From Kribbella aluminosa (lineage in GTDB: Bacteria > Actinomycetota > Actinomycetes > Propionibacteriales > Kribbellaceae), in the NCBI RefSeq assembly GCF_017876295.1, contig NZ_JAGINT010000001.1:2914001-2978000 (forward strand): DNA of 64,000 nucleotides, written 5' to 3'. Positions 8,472 to 17,245 of this stretch are shown in pieces. Below the pieces are notes generated by a model that worked only from the letters and a program-made list of their open reading frames with translations, was not told the DNA's origin and searched no databases. The translations under genes were made by a program, and so were the position numbers. Within the stretch, counting starts at the first letter, position 1. The number at the start of each line of letters is the position of its first letter.

Positions 8472-9426
8472 AGTGCACCCACCGCTTCTGCAAGCGGAGC
8501 TGCATGATGGTGATGCTGAGAATGATCAGGAGCAGGACCAGGCTTGCCGCCGCGGCGTACCCCTGCCGGAAGATCTGGAAGCCCTCCTGGTAGATGAACA
8601 GCATCAGCGTGGTGGTCGCGGTTCCCGGCCCACCGCCGGTCAGTAGCAGTACGACGTCGAACGCCTGGAATGTTCCGATCACAGACAGCACGAGCACGAA
8701 GAATGTTGTCGGCGACAACATCGGTAACGTCACGTGCCGGAACTGGCTCCAGGCTCCCGCGCCGTCGATGCGTGCCGCTTCATAGAGGTTCGGGGGGATG
8801 CGTTGCAGCCCCGCGAGGAAAATGACCATGTTGGAACCGAAGCTCTGCCACGTCGCCACCAGGACGAGGGCGGGCATGGCCCACTTGCTGCTGACCAGCC
8901 AGGTCGGGCCGTTCAGACCGACCGTGTGGAGACCGATGTTGAGGAGTCCGTCTGGCTGCAGGAGCCACTTCCAGACCAGGCCGACGGCGGTCGCCGTGAC
9001 GACCGTGGGTAGGAGGAACACCGCCCGGATCACTGCGACGCCATGGAACCGGCGGTTCAGGAGTACAGCGGTCAGGAGTCCCAGCCCGACGCTGAGCGGA
9101 ATGGTCCCGAGCGCATAGGTAAAGGTATTCAGCAGTACCCGCTGGAAGTTCGGGTCCTTCACGAGCGCGCCGAAATTGCCGAAGCCGATGAACGACGCAG
9201 GCTTGAGCGGCTCCCAGTTCGTGAAGGCCAGGAAGAGGGAGGCGATGATCGGCAGGATGACGAAGAGCGCCATGCCGGCCAGGTGCGGCCCGATGAAGGC
9301 GGCCGCCGCGGCCACTTCGCGGCGCCGGCGCTTCCTCCGGCGTACGTCCTGGGAACGCCCTGGAGCCCGTCGCGGACTGTCGGTACGCATCGCCCTTCGT
9401 CCGGACGGACCCGCGAGGATGCTCAT
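8461..9426 (-). CDS. Carbohydrate ABC transporter permease, MalF type
   Basis: 321 residues with a very basic cytoplasmic N-terminus (RRRKRRRREVAAAAAFIGP), then six membrane segments and the EAA loop LYEAARIDGAGAWSQFRHVT. The ATG at 9426 overlaps the stop of the binding-protein gene as ATGA; an in-frame ATG at 9390 is an alternative start. It pairs with the MalG-type permease downstream. Size and motifs are those of CUT1 importers of oligosaccharides. Confidence 0.9.
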   Translation of the reverse strand: MSILAGPSGRRAMRTDSPRRAPGRSQDVRRRKRRRREVAAAAAFIGPHLAGMALFVILPIIASLFLAFTNWEPLKPASFIGFGNFGALVKDPNFQRVLLNTFTYALGTIPLSVGLGLLTAVLLNRRFHGVAVIRAVFLLPTVVTATAVGLVWKWLLQPDGLLNIGLHTVGLNGPTWLVSSKWAMPALVLVATWQSFGSNMVIFLAGLQRIPPNLYEAARIDGAGAWSQFRHVTLPMLSPTTFFVLVLSVIGTFQAFDVVLLLTGGGPGTATTTLMLFIYQEGFQIFRQGYAAAASLVLLLIILSITIMQLRLQKRWVHYDD

Positions 9427-10754
9427 CAGCCCTTCTTCAGCAGGTCGGTGAACTGTGGAGTGACCTTGGCGAGAATGTCGTCGAGTTTGGCGCCGGGGAG
9501 CAGTATCGGCATCAAATCCCGCGACAGCATGGTGTTGATCTGCTGCCAGTTCGGCGTCGTGATGTACGGCCGGGTTCCTTTGGCCGTCATCAGGACACCG
9601 ATCTCGTTGACGTGGGCGGGCGGCTTGCCACCCTGGCTATAGGAGCTGATCGCGGAGGCACGTGCTGGGAAGGCGCGGCCTGCCGATGCCATGATCTGCT
9701 GGGCGGCTGGACTGACGAGCGAGGTCAGTGCAGCGAAGGCCGCGTCGATCTGCTTCACGGTCTTCGCGATGCCGAAGCCGGATCCCGAGACCCAGGTCTG
9801 GCTGCCGCCGTCACCGGCAGGGAACGGCATGAAGCCCCACGTGAACTTGAGGTTCTGCGTTCGCAGGTACTGCGCGTCCCAAGGACCACCTGGTGTGAAC
9901 GCGATGGTGCCGCTTGCGAAGTCCTCCAGCGCGTTCGCCTTGGTCAGATCCTTGATCGGTGCGGCGAGACCGTCGCGGTACAGGGATACGACGTTGTCGA
10001 GGCCGGTGGTGGCCCCAGGGCTGCTGAGCTCACATGCCGTGCGGTCGGGGTTCATCATTTCCCCGCCGGCTGACCACACCCACGGGATGAGGTAGTCCCA
10101 GGCGGGCGGAGTTGCGTAGCCGTAGCGACGGTTGCCTGATTTCGCGACCTTGCTGCAGATGGTCCTGAATTCCGCATACGTCATCGGCTCGGTGGCGGAG
10201 GGCTCGGCGACGCCGACGCTTGCGAGGAGATCCTTGTTGTACCAGAGGAAGCACGGCCCGACGTCGTACGGCAAGAGATACTGCTTGCCGTCCCATGACA
10301 TAGCCTGCCGGATCGCGTCCGGCCAGTCGCCCGCAGCGACGTGGGAATCGTTCTTGATCCGGTCGTCGAGTGGTTGCAGCAGGCCCCGATCAACGAGTGA
10401 AGGCAAGGTGGTGCCTTGAGATGTCATCAGATCCGGGCCGCGACCAGCGACGGTTCTGGTGACCAACGTGTCGTAGTAGTTCGTCGCGTACGAGGCGTCG
10501 ATGGTCACTGTCGTGCCAGGATGGTCCTTCGCTGCCAGAGCGGCGACCCGGTCCCAGGTCTTCTTCTCGTCGCCAACGCCGGCCCAGGTCGCCCATGTGA
10601 ACGACTTGCTGCCTGAGCTCTGTGATCCGCCGCCTCCGGTCGAGCAGGCGCCGGTGAGAAGACCGGTGCCGGCCGCACCGACAAGGCCGAGGAACGTCCG
10701 CCGTCCGGGCAAGGACGACGCGTCGGTCCGGCGCGTGGTGTTGTGAATGGGCAT
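9426..10754 (-). CDS. Sugar ABC transporter substrate-binding lipoprotein
   Basis: 442 residues from ATG 10754, which has GGAGAG about 9 bases upstream; the longer open frame upstream has no lipoprotein logic. The N-terminus has a twin-arginine-type signal RRTFLGLVGAAGTGLLTGAC ending in a lipobox, so the protein should be lipid-anchored on the outside of the membrane. The body is typical of extracellular solute-binding family 1 (WATWAGVGDEKKTW near the start; PDLMTSQG; PGGPWDAQYL near residue 290). It catches the sugar for the two permeases that follow. The neighbourhood of fucosidases and a fuconate-dehydratase-like gene implies fucosides as ligands (inference). Confidence 0.9.
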   Translation of the reverse strand: MPIHNTTRRTDASSLPGRRTFLGLVGAAGTGLLTGACSTGGGGSQSSGSKSFTWATWAGVGDEKKTWDRVAALAAKDHPGTTVTIDASYATNYYDTLVTRTVAGRGPDLMTSQGTTLPSLVDRGLLQPLDDRIKNDSHVAAGDWPDAIRQAMSWDGKQYLLPYDVGPCFLWYNKDLLASVGVAEPSATEPMTYAEFRTICSKVAKSGNRRYGYATPPAWDYLIPWVWSAGGEMMNPDRTACELSSPGATTGLDNVVSLYRDGLAAPIKDLTKANALEDFASGTIAFTPGGPWDAQYLRTQNLKFTWGFMPFPAGDGGSQTWVSGSGFGIAKTVKQIDAAFAALTSLVSPAAQQIMASAGRAFPARASAISSYSQGGKPPAHVNEIGVLMTAKGTRPYITTPNWQQINTMLSRDLMPILLPGAKLDDILAKVTPQFTDLLKKG

Positions 10755-10932
10755 CTGTTTACTCTCCAAGCCTGGGATGAAAGAGGCGATGACGCAGGGC
10801 ATAGAACAGCCGTGGATGCCGCGTCGAGCCGGGCACCGACGCAGGGTGTGGGGGAACGACAGTCGCGGTCCGCGAGCTGTGGTCCTCTGATCGTGGTGGC
10901 CCGTAGCGAGGCCTCGGAGCGCTGAGGGTGTG
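10755..10932 (-). other. Intergenic gap inside the fucose operon
   Basis: 178 bases between the GH29-like hydrolase and the binding protein. No palindrome like the operators at 12392 and 13701 was seen here, so the downstream genes may depend on the promoter at 12387-12415. A separate weak promoter cannot be excluded. Confidence 0.3.
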
Positions 10933-12357
10933 TCAGGGAACGGATGTCCGGGCGCGTCCGACCGAACGTACGAGCTCGAGCGACGCTGGATCTGGGACAC
11001 CGGGGTGCCACAGCGCCATGTTGAGGGTGATCGGGACCGACCTCGCATGGGCCGAGTCGATGAGCGATCGCAGCTGCGACTCTGTGTACGGGGCTCTGTC
11101 GAGGTGCTGGCCGGCCTCGTGCACACCCCAGTCGTCTTCGAGCCTCAGCATGCCGTGCTCTTGAAGTCCGGCTCTGGGACCAGCACGACGAGTCCCGTTG
11201 CCACCGACAAGAGCACTACCGTAGCTGGGCTCGCCGGTGGAGCCTTCACCGAAGTCGATGTCTTGAAAGTCCGTGTACCGGGGCGCGATCCACGAGTTGA
11301 TGCTGAGCAGGCGGCGTGGGTTCCCGGCACGTGCCGCCGCCGCAAGGCGTTCGAACGGAGCTGGGTAGAAGACGAGTCCGTCGTCGATGAACCAGCCGGA
11401 CAGACGGTCGCCGTAGCGCTGCCCGAGTTCGCTGACCACCGACGCACAGTTGTCGAAGAAGATCTGACGGTCGCCGCGACCGGTGAGGCTGAACGCGTCC
11501 GGCCATTGCTGCGCTCGCCACCAGTCCGTGGATTTGTACCCGAGGTGGCGGTCCTGACCGGTGTGATAGTAGAGGAAGAACAGCATCCCTCGGTCGGTCA
11601 CGGCGTGGGAGAGCTCGTCGATGAGGTCACGGTCGGCGGTCAGCCCAGAGCGACGGACGATGTTGTTGACGCTCGGTGCGGGCGCGGCGAGTTCATAGGT
11701 CCACCAGGTCGCAGACCAGATGAGGTACTCGGCGCCTGTGGAAGCGATCCAGTCCGCAAACTTCTGGACATCGAATTCGGCCACATGCTGATCGATCGAA
11801 GGCTTCTCGCCTCTGTGTGGGTACGACCAAGGGCCGTACTGGAACATCAGGCCAAACCTGGACCTGGCGAACTGCGCGCGAAGCGGCGCAGAGCTGGTTC
11901 GGAAGGCTGCCAGACGAGCGTCGTACTCCGACATTTCGTCCTCGTGCAGGAGCTCGATAGCCTTGACGGCCACGTTGTGGCCGGAGTCGCACCACAGGCG
12001 AAGCTCGGTCGGGCCTGCCGGCAGGTGGATATCGAGCTTGATGCGATCCCAGCCGTCGACGGCGATCGGCGCCGACGCAGTGGACCCCGTCGAAGGAGCC
12101 TCCAGGTGTAGGGCCTGCCCACGGCTGCCCCGTGCCAGGACGGCAGCCTGGTATCTCCCGGAACGGCCTGTCGTGAGCTGCCAGCTCAGAGCATGGCCCG
12201 GGCCGCCGACGCCTTCCACCCAGAAGTGCTTCGGCGGCTGATCCGCCCCTAGTACGGATGCGCCCGCCGGCAGTCCTGCGGTCGCGGCGAGCAGGACGTC
12301 GGTGCTGTCGGGCCCGGTCCGGAATCCGACCGACGCGACGAGCTGGTCGTCATGCAT
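10933..12357 (-). CDS. Divergent GH29-like (alpha-L-fucosidase-type) glycoside hydrolase
   Basis: 474 residues. The first 140 residues form a beta-rich carbohydrate-binding-like domain (SWQLTTGRSGRYQAAVLARG, then LDIHLPAGPTELRLWCDSG). A TIM-barrel domain follows, with the GH29 style FARSRFGLMFQYGPWSYPHR. FIDDGLVFYP (about residue 320) sits where GH29 enzymes carry the catalytic aspartate. No signal peptide, so it is cytoplasmic and probably works on imported fucosides. It is the first gene of the minus-strand operon, directly behind the ROK-type operator and promoter. Divergence from the GH29 proteins at 6474 and 13766 suggests another linkage or sugar (galactose-like 6-deoxy sugars are possible). 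Confidence 0.65.
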   Translation of the reverse strand: MHDDQLVASVGFRTGPDSTDVLLAATAGLPAGASVLGADQPPKHFWVEGVGGPGHALSWQLTTGRSGRYQAAVLARGSRGQALHLEAPSTGSTASAPIAVDGWDRIKLDIHLPAGPTELRLWCDSGHNVAVKAIELLHEDEMSEYDARLAAFRTSSAPLRAQFARSRFGLMFQYGPWSYPHRGEKPSIDQHVAEFDVQKFADWIASTGAEYLIWSATWWTYELAAPAPSVNNIVRRSGLTADRDLIDELSHAVTDRGMLFFLYYHTGQDRHLGYKSTDWWRAQQWPDAFSLTGRGDRQIFFDNCASVVSELGQRYGDRLSGWFIDDGLVFYPAPFERLAAAARAGNPRRLLSINSWIAPRYTDFQDIDFGEGSTGEPSYGSALVGGNGTRRAGPRAGLQEHGMLRLEDDWGVHEAGQHLDRAPYTESQLRSLIDSAHARSVPITLNMALWHPGVPDPASLELVRSVGRARTSVP

Positions 12358-12386
12358 CTGGCTCCTCCTCGACTGTGGCTGCCACG

Positions 12387-12415
12387 AAGCTAGACATCGG
12401 ATGTCTGGGCGTCAA
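12387..12415 (-). promoter_or_regulatory. Promoter with embedded ROK operator for the fucose operon
   Basis: On the minus strand TTGACG (12415-12410) and TAGCTT (12392-12387) are separated by exactly 17 bases, a good sigma-70 type promoter. The spacer contains a palindrome, AGACATC-G-GATGTCT (12392-12406). A near-identical site lies in the ROK/fucosidase intergenic region at 13701-13715. Repressor binding here would block RNA polymerase. The promoter lies about 30 bases before the GH29-like gene at 12357. Confidence 0.75.
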
Positions 12416-12445
12416 GGCTTTACGTCTACGGGAGCGACAAAAATT

Positions 12446-13660
12446 TTAGGGAAGCGGTTGCTGTGCGGCCGCGAGTCTGTGCAGGACGGCCAAGGCCGCT
12501 CCTTCTGTGGCTCCCCAGACGCCTCGGGCGGAGACTTCGAGGTCAGGCATACCGGACTCGGCAATCAGCAGGGACTCCGAGAGGGATGCTCGCGCCGGGC
12601 GGAGGATCCATGGCTCGAGGCGGGAGTAGTGCCCGCCGAGGATGATGACGTCCGGGTCGAGGAGGGCGGCGAGAATCGCGGATCCTCGACCTAGCCAGGT
12701 GCCGGCGTCGGTCAGAGCCGCCATGGCGGACGTGTCTCCATCGCTTGCCCGCGCCAGCAGGTGATCGATGGCGGCGGCAAGGCCGGCGGGGCTGGATGCC
12801 GACCGTCGCGCGGACGGGTCGGCGGCATCGATCAGCGCGTGGATACCGGCACGAGTCTCGAAGCATCCGTTGCGCCCACAGACGCACGGCAGGCCGGAGG
12901 ACTCCAGTATCAGATGCCCGACTTCGCCTGCCATTCCGCGGGAACCGCGCCACACCTGCCCGCCGGTCACGATTCCGGCGCTGATGCCGTAGGTCCCGGT
13001 CAGGTACACGATGCTCGTGCCCTCGACGCCCGCACGCAGCCGGGCCCTGCGCTCCGCCAGTACGGCGAAGTTGGCGTCGCTGTCGATGATGACCGGCACA
13101 TCGACCCCCAGAGCCTCGACGACGCCCTTCTGCAGGGCAACATCGTGCCAGCCGAGGCTCGGAACGTACTTCACCGTACCGGTCGAAGCATCAACCAGTC
13201 CGGGGACGCTGACGCCGACCCCGAGCAGTTCACGCTGCTCGGCGTTGATTCGGCCCAACGTCTCGTGCAGGACGGCGGCCGCCTGCCGCAACAACGCACG
13301 TGGATTGGCGACCTCCGAATCGACGACGTGCTCCTGGCGCAGCAACTCGCGTCCGCGAAGACTGTAGACCGCCACCCGGACACGATCGACCGCGATCTCG
13401 AGGCCGGCCAGGGCGAAGTTCGAATCGTCGAGATCGAGCCCTGTGGTAGGCCGGCCGCGTCGGCCGTTGGATTCACCTGGAACCTCGGTCACCAGGCCGC
13501 GTCGCCTCAAATCGTTGACCGAACTCGAGACTGTGGCCCGAGCGAGTCCGACCGCCCCGCCGAGCACCGGCCGGCTGATCGGGCCGTGGTCGATCAGCTC
13601 CCGTAGGACGGTCAGCACGGTCGCATCCGTCAAGTCGCTGCCCCTTCTCTTTCCTGGCAC
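12446..13660 (-). CDS. ROK-family transcriptional repressor
   Basis: 404 residues, GTG start at 13660. An N-terminal winged helix-turn-helix (ISRPVLGGAVGLARATVSSS, about residues 34-53) is followed by a sugar-kinase-like ROK domain with the zinc signature CVCGRNGCFE (CxCGxxGCxE, about residue 258) and a degenerate kinase region. ROK regulators release DNA when a sugar or sugar phosphate binds. It is transcribed toward the fucose operon and divergent from the intact fucosidase at 13766. The two AGACATC-N-GATGTC palindromes, one in front of each fucose transcription unit, are the expected binding sites, so it probably senses L-fucose or a derivative (inference). Confidence 0.9.
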   Translation of the reverse strand: MPGKRRGSDLTDATVLTVLRELIDHGPISRPVLGGAVGLARATVSSSVNDLRRRGLVTEVPGESNGRRGRPTTGLDLDDSNFALAGLEIAVDRVRVAVYSLRGRELLRQEHVVDSEVANPRALLRQAAAVLHETLGRINAEQRELLGVGVSVPGLVDASTGTVKYVPSLGWHDVALQKGVVEALGVDVPVIIDSDANFAVLAERRARLRAGVEGTSIVYLTGTYGISAGIVTGGQVWRGSRGMAGEVGHLILESSGLPCVCGRNGCFETRAGIHALIDAADPSARRSASSPAGLAAAIDHLLARASDGDTSAMAALTDAGTWLGRGSAILAALLDPDVIILGGHYSRLEPWILRPARASLSESLLIAESGMPDLEVSARGVWGATEGAALAVLHRLAAAQQPLP

Positions 13661-13700
13661 TGAGAATTTTGTCGTCGGCTCAGCTAATATTCGCCGCTTG

Positions 13701-13715
13701 AGACATCCGATGTCC
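13701..13715. promoter_or_regulatory. ROK operator copy between repressor and fucosidase genes
   Basis: AGACATC-C-GATGTCC, matching the 12392 palindrome at 13 of 15 positions. It lies in the 105-base divergent region, about 40 bases upstream of the repressor start and 50 upstream of the fucosidase ATG, where it could control both genes. A TTGAGA at 13698-13703 overlaps it on the plus strand as a possible -35 element; a clear -10 is not seen. Confidence 0.7.
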
Positions 13716-13765
13716 AGCGCTTGTTGATCGATCGCCGAACGATACGGCAGCTATTGTCCGGAGTC

Positions 13766-15037
13766 ATGAGCGACTGGTACGACGACCTGGGGCTCGGGGT
13801 GTTCATCCACTGGGGACATGCGAGCACCCAGGGCTGGGAGCTCTCCTGGCAGATGACCGGGGGAGTCGAGGGCCAAGCCCCGACACTCGCCGCCGTCGGC
13901 TGCGAGGAGTACTTCGACAACGCGTCGACCTTCGCGCCCCCCTCCTTCGACCCCGTCGCCTGGGCCGACCTGGCCTGGCGAGCCGGCGCCAGGTACGTCG
14001 TTTTCGTCGCGAAGCATCACGACGGCTTCGCCATGTTCGACACCAAGGTCTCGGACTACTCGGTCGTCAACATCTGGGGGAGGGACATTACTGCGGAGGT
14101 GGTCGCTGCCTTCCGGGCTCGCGGGATGCGCGTCGGCCTGTACTTCTCGATGGTCGACTGGCATCACCCCGACTATCCGCGCTTCACCGACGAGTCCGTA
14201 ACCAAGCCGTACAGAGTCGGGAGCTACCCGCGCGGCTCTGACCGCCAGTGGGCCGCCTACCGGCGCTTCATGATGGCGCAGCTCGACGAACTCCTCACGG
14301 GGTACGGTGCGCTCGACATCGTCTGGCTCGACGGAGAGTTCGAACACACTGCCGACGAGTGGCGATTCGACGAGGTCCGTGCGCTGATCAGCGGGAGGCA
14401 ACCGGATGCCCTGGTCAACGACCGCTGCGTCGGCCACGGTGACTTCGTCACCCTGGAGCAACAGATTCCGTACGCGCCACCCGCGAGCAGGTGGGAGGTC
14501 TGCATGACGATGAACAGCACGTGGGGCTACGTGCCGTCGGACGACACGTGGAAGACGCCGCGGAGTCTGCTGCAAAGCCTGGTCGAGATCGTTTCGATGG
14601 GCGGCAACCTCCTGCTCAACCTCGGACCCACTGGGACTGGCGAACTGCCGCCACCGGCGGTCGAGAGACTGGAGGCGCTCGCACGCTGGACCGTCGACAA
14701 CGGTGAGAGCCTCCACTCCGCCCAACCTGGCTTGCAACCGTGGCAATACGCCGGCCCGTCAACTCAGCGTTCGCTGCCCAACGGCCTTCTCCGCACCTAT
14801 CTGTTCATCCCATCCCAACGGCAGCGGACGGTTGTCGTGCATGGTCTGCCGACGTCACAGATCGCGTCCGTCGCGGCCCTGGCCGACGGCGCCCCACTGC
14901 CATGGATCGCGCAACTCGACCCCAGCTCACGCGGCTCGGATCCGACCTTCGGCGGACTCCGCATCGAACTGCGACCAGATGCAGTCGACGAACTCTGCAC
15001 AGTCGTAGCCATTGACGTCCGTCCGCACAATAGGTAG
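13766..15037 (+). CDS. Alpha-L-fucosidase, GH29, intact
   Basis: 423 residues from ATG 13766 with GGAG just upstream; an in-frame TTG at 13721 would add 15 residues. It starts directly with the barrel (GLGVFIHWGHASTQGWELSW), so it is cytoplasmic. GH29 landmarks: VAKHHDGFAMFDTK, the nucleophile strand DIVWLDGEFEHT (Asp in WLDGEF), MTMNSTWGYVPSDDTW, NLLLNLGPTGTGELPP, then a C-terminal beta-sandwich. The enzyme releases L-fucose by the retaining mechanism of the family. It is divergent from the ROK gene and shares its operator region. It is the intact reference for judging the broken paralogue at 6474-7604. Confidence 0.9.
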   Translation: MSDWYDDLGLGVFIHWGHASTQGWELSWQMTGGVEGQAPTLAAVGCEEYFDNASTFAPPSFDPVAWADLAWRAGARYVVFVAKHHDGFAMFDTKVSDYSVVNIWGRDITAEVVAAFRARGMRVGLYFSMVDWHHPDYPRFTDESVTKPYRVGSYPRGSDRQWAAYRRFMMAQLDELLTGYGALDIVWLDGEFEHTADEWRFDEVRALISGRQPDALVNDRCVGHGDFVTLEQQIPYAPPASRWEVCMTMNSTWGYVPSDDTWKTPRSLLQSLVEIVSMGGNLLLNLGPTGTGELPPPAVERLEALARWTVDNGESLHSAQPGLQPWQYAGPSTQRSLPNGLLRTYLFIPSQRQRTVVVHGLPTSQIASVAALADGAPLPWIAQLDPSSRGSDPTFGGLRIELRPDAVDELCTVVAIDVRPHNR

Positions 15038-15740
15038 CCGTACCCGCAGCGCCCCACGCTAGGTCACCACCAGGTTCTCATCGAGGCCACCGGCAACGAC
15101 GAGCCGCCTGCTCTGCGCGACGAGGAGCGCGGGCTGCTCTCGTTAGCTCAGTCCTCCCGTGTCAAGCGGTCGGCCGGCGGTTGTCCCGGCCGCGGTCGGC
15201 GCAGGGACGTTGCCTACAACGGGATGAAGACGGAAGGCCCAGTTTGTATTGGGCTGCACGACGACGGTCCGGTGCGCCAGGCGGTCGGGGACGTCAGACA
15301 CGCGGCGTAAGCAGAGCTCTCGATGTCTGAGGCAGATCCCAAGGAATGCGATTCGGTGCCCGTCTCGGCCCTCCTCTCTGAATCGAGAGCTCATCGTTTT
15401 ACTGAACGGAATGGATGCGAAGGTTTGGGCCACTCCAATCAACTACGGTCGGGACCCAACGGAGAGTTTGCAGGTCAGCAGCAACTTTCGGCTGTTGACG
15501 CGAACCGGCGCGAAGGCTGGCCCGGTAAAGCGGAGTTAGGGAGTGCCCCCGTATGTGGAGGATGCCTCGAGGGCGGCTTGGTCGCTGTGATTCATGCCTC
15601 GAGCACGTTGGCCGAAGAGTCCGCGGACGTCGCCGTCGAGTACGTCGCCGCGTACTGAACGGCTTACGGCGTCGGCCTACCTGGTCCGAGCTGACCCGTG
15701 GGCTGGGCTGGCCGCATGCCGCCACGACCACGATTATCCG
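15038..15740. other. Gene-poor stretch
   Basis: About 700 bases with only short overlapping ORFs in all frames, none with a good ribosome-binding site or recognisable motif. It begins the decayed zone that runs to about 20.1 kb. Confidence 0.4.
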
Positions 15741-16430
15741 TCATCCCGCGGGCACCGGCAGGTTGGTGACGACTCCCGAGTATCGGCCCCTCAACGTCGG
15801 CCCAGCGGGGCGCACAGCCCTCCAGGATTCGTCCGGGCTGCCTTCTCCCAGCTGGTTGAGCGTCCCTGACCACATCTGTGGGCTGATGGTGTCGGGGAAG
15901 GTGTGCTCGGTGGCGTCGTTCCACGGCTCGCCGTTGGATCTGACCTCGCACAGAAGCCGCACGGTCTGCTCGGAGATCTCCTCTGCGTTGTAGACCCACA
16001 GCCCGCATGTGACGATCGCACCCGCTTCGCCGGCTGGTAGATCGAACGTCGGGCTGATCACTTCGCGATGAGGATCGACCGGTCCCGGACCGTGGCCGGC
16101 GAACAGGCGCTTGGTGAGGTACTCGCGTGGCACGGTGATGGTCGCCGACGTACGCCACCGGGTACCGCAGCTCGACAGGAATCCAGCCCTGCGGGGGCGG
16201 ATCCCCGATCGTCACCTTCACCTCAGGCTTGGCCTGCTGATGGTTCTGCTCTGCCTGAACATCGCGGACGATCTGGTTCGCCTCCGCGGCGATCTGGTTG
16301 GGCGTGCTCGGCTGCCACCGCCTGCTTGCTGGTCGCGCGCCATGACAGGCCGGCGACGATGAGCGTGGCCACGGAGATCACCACGGCGATGATGTTGAAC
16401 CACGGGGCGAGCACGATGATCCATTTCCCC
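15741..16430 (-). pseudogene. Membrane-anchored hypothetical protein, broken by two frameshifts
   Basis: Three pieces in different frames follow each other on the minus strand. The first is a membrane helix, PWFNIIAVVISVATLIVAGL followed by SWRATSKQAVAAE. The second is a linker, NQIAAEANQIVRDVQAEQNH, then PEVKVTIGDPPPQGWIPVEL (about 16290-16145). The third is a soluble part, TVPREYLTKRLFAGHGPG to LPAGEAGAIVTCGLWVYNAE, ending at 15741. Each piece continues the sense of the last, so this was one gene for a type-II-anchored extracytoplasmic or cytosolic domain. Breaks lie near 16300 and 16145. The domain was not recognised. Confidence 0.5.
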
Positions 16431-16477
16431 GCGTTGGCGCCAGTGCGCCGGGGGTAGATCGCGGCTCGTACTGAAGT

Positions 16478-16681
16478 TCAAGCGAGTGATTGTCGCGGCC
16501 GACGATTGTCCGTGGCACTGCCAGCGGCGTGGCGGGTGGTGTAGATGAGTGCGATGAGGGTGCGGGCACGAACTCCAGGCTGGTTCTGCCGCTTGGCCCG
16601 ACCCCTGATTCGCCCGCCGTCGCCCTGACTCCGAAGCTCATCCAAGACGTATCCATTATCTGTGCTGGCGGGAGTAGACAT
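16478..16681 (-). CDS. Possible 5' remnant of a lost gene (67 codons)
   Basis: ATG at 16681 with GAGG 5 bases upstream. It starts MSTPASTDNGYVLDELRSQ, which looks like the opening of a real cytoplasmic protein (many actinobacterial methyltransferase-type enzymes start in this style), then turns into arginine-rich shadow sequence. Probably the 5' end of a gene whose body has been replaced. No function assigned. Confidence 0.2.
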   Translation of the reverse strand: MSTPASTDNGYVLDELRSQGDGGRIRGRAKRQNQPGVRARTLIALIYTTRHAAGSATDNRRPRQSLA

Positions 16682-16889
16682 TGCATCCTCGGCTGTGTAA
16701 TGTTCCTGCTGTCGACAGAGAAGAACAGCGAAGCTGACGTGGACAGCTACCGATCTGTCCAAGGTTGCGCAGTAGGTACGACGGCGGACTCCGCCGGGCC
16801 GATCAGTGAAGGGGCTCGGGTTTCACGCCAAGGTCAGAGCCTGTGGAGCCAGTGGTCGAGCAGGGTTCCAGGCTTGACGGATCGAAATG

Positions 16890-16994
16890 GCAGTTTGCAG
16901 TTAGTAGTTGCAGTAGTAGGCAGTTCGCAGTTCTGTACCCGCAGTAGCAATGCGCAGTTGCTGTTTGTAGTTGAGTACCAGTAAGTAGTAGTTG
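16890..16994. repeat. Low-complexity GCAGTT / TAGTAGT tract
   Basis: About 105 bases of interspersed GCAGTT, GTAGT and TAGTAGTTG words, markedly lower in GC than the surroundings. The spacing is irregular, so this is not a simple tandem array. No ORF uses it. It lies about 250 bases upstream of the MerR-like gene. Confidence 0.6.
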
Positions 16995-17200
16995 TTCGAG
17001 AGAGAAGGGAACGGATTACGCCGTCGGATCGCCCGCCAGTGCCAGTACGTCGCCGGGCGGGTGCCGTAGCTCCATCAGATGGGAAGGTGGTCTTCGGTTA
17101 CGCATTCAGCGGTCCCCGCAGCGATGGCCTTCACGTGGCGCGCTGCGGACATGCAAGGCCGGCCTCACGGCCGGTAGATGGTGACAATCCAACAACCCCT

Positions 17201-17228
17201 GGGCCCCGGTGCTTCGGCACCGGGGCCC
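17201..17228. promoter_or_regulatory. Perfect 11-bp hairpin with CTTCGG loop in the leader of the MerR-like gene
   Basis: GGGCCCCGGTG - CTTCGG - CACCGGGGCCC. The UUCG-type loop makes the RNA hairpin very stable. It lies 8 bases before the GGAGG ribosome-binding site (17237-17241) of the gene at 17246. There is no T-tract on either strand, so a simple intrinsic terminator is less likely than an mRNA-stability or translation-control element. Confidence 0.6.
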
Positions 17229-17245
17229 TTCGGCACGGAGGTGCG

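Noticed and set aside
9426..11126. Longer start for the sugar-binding lipoprotein
   Set aside because: The extra 124 codons lie antisense-like over the intergenic gap and GH29-like gene and would bury the signal peptide; ATG 10754 has a ribosome-binding site and a direct lipoprotein signal.
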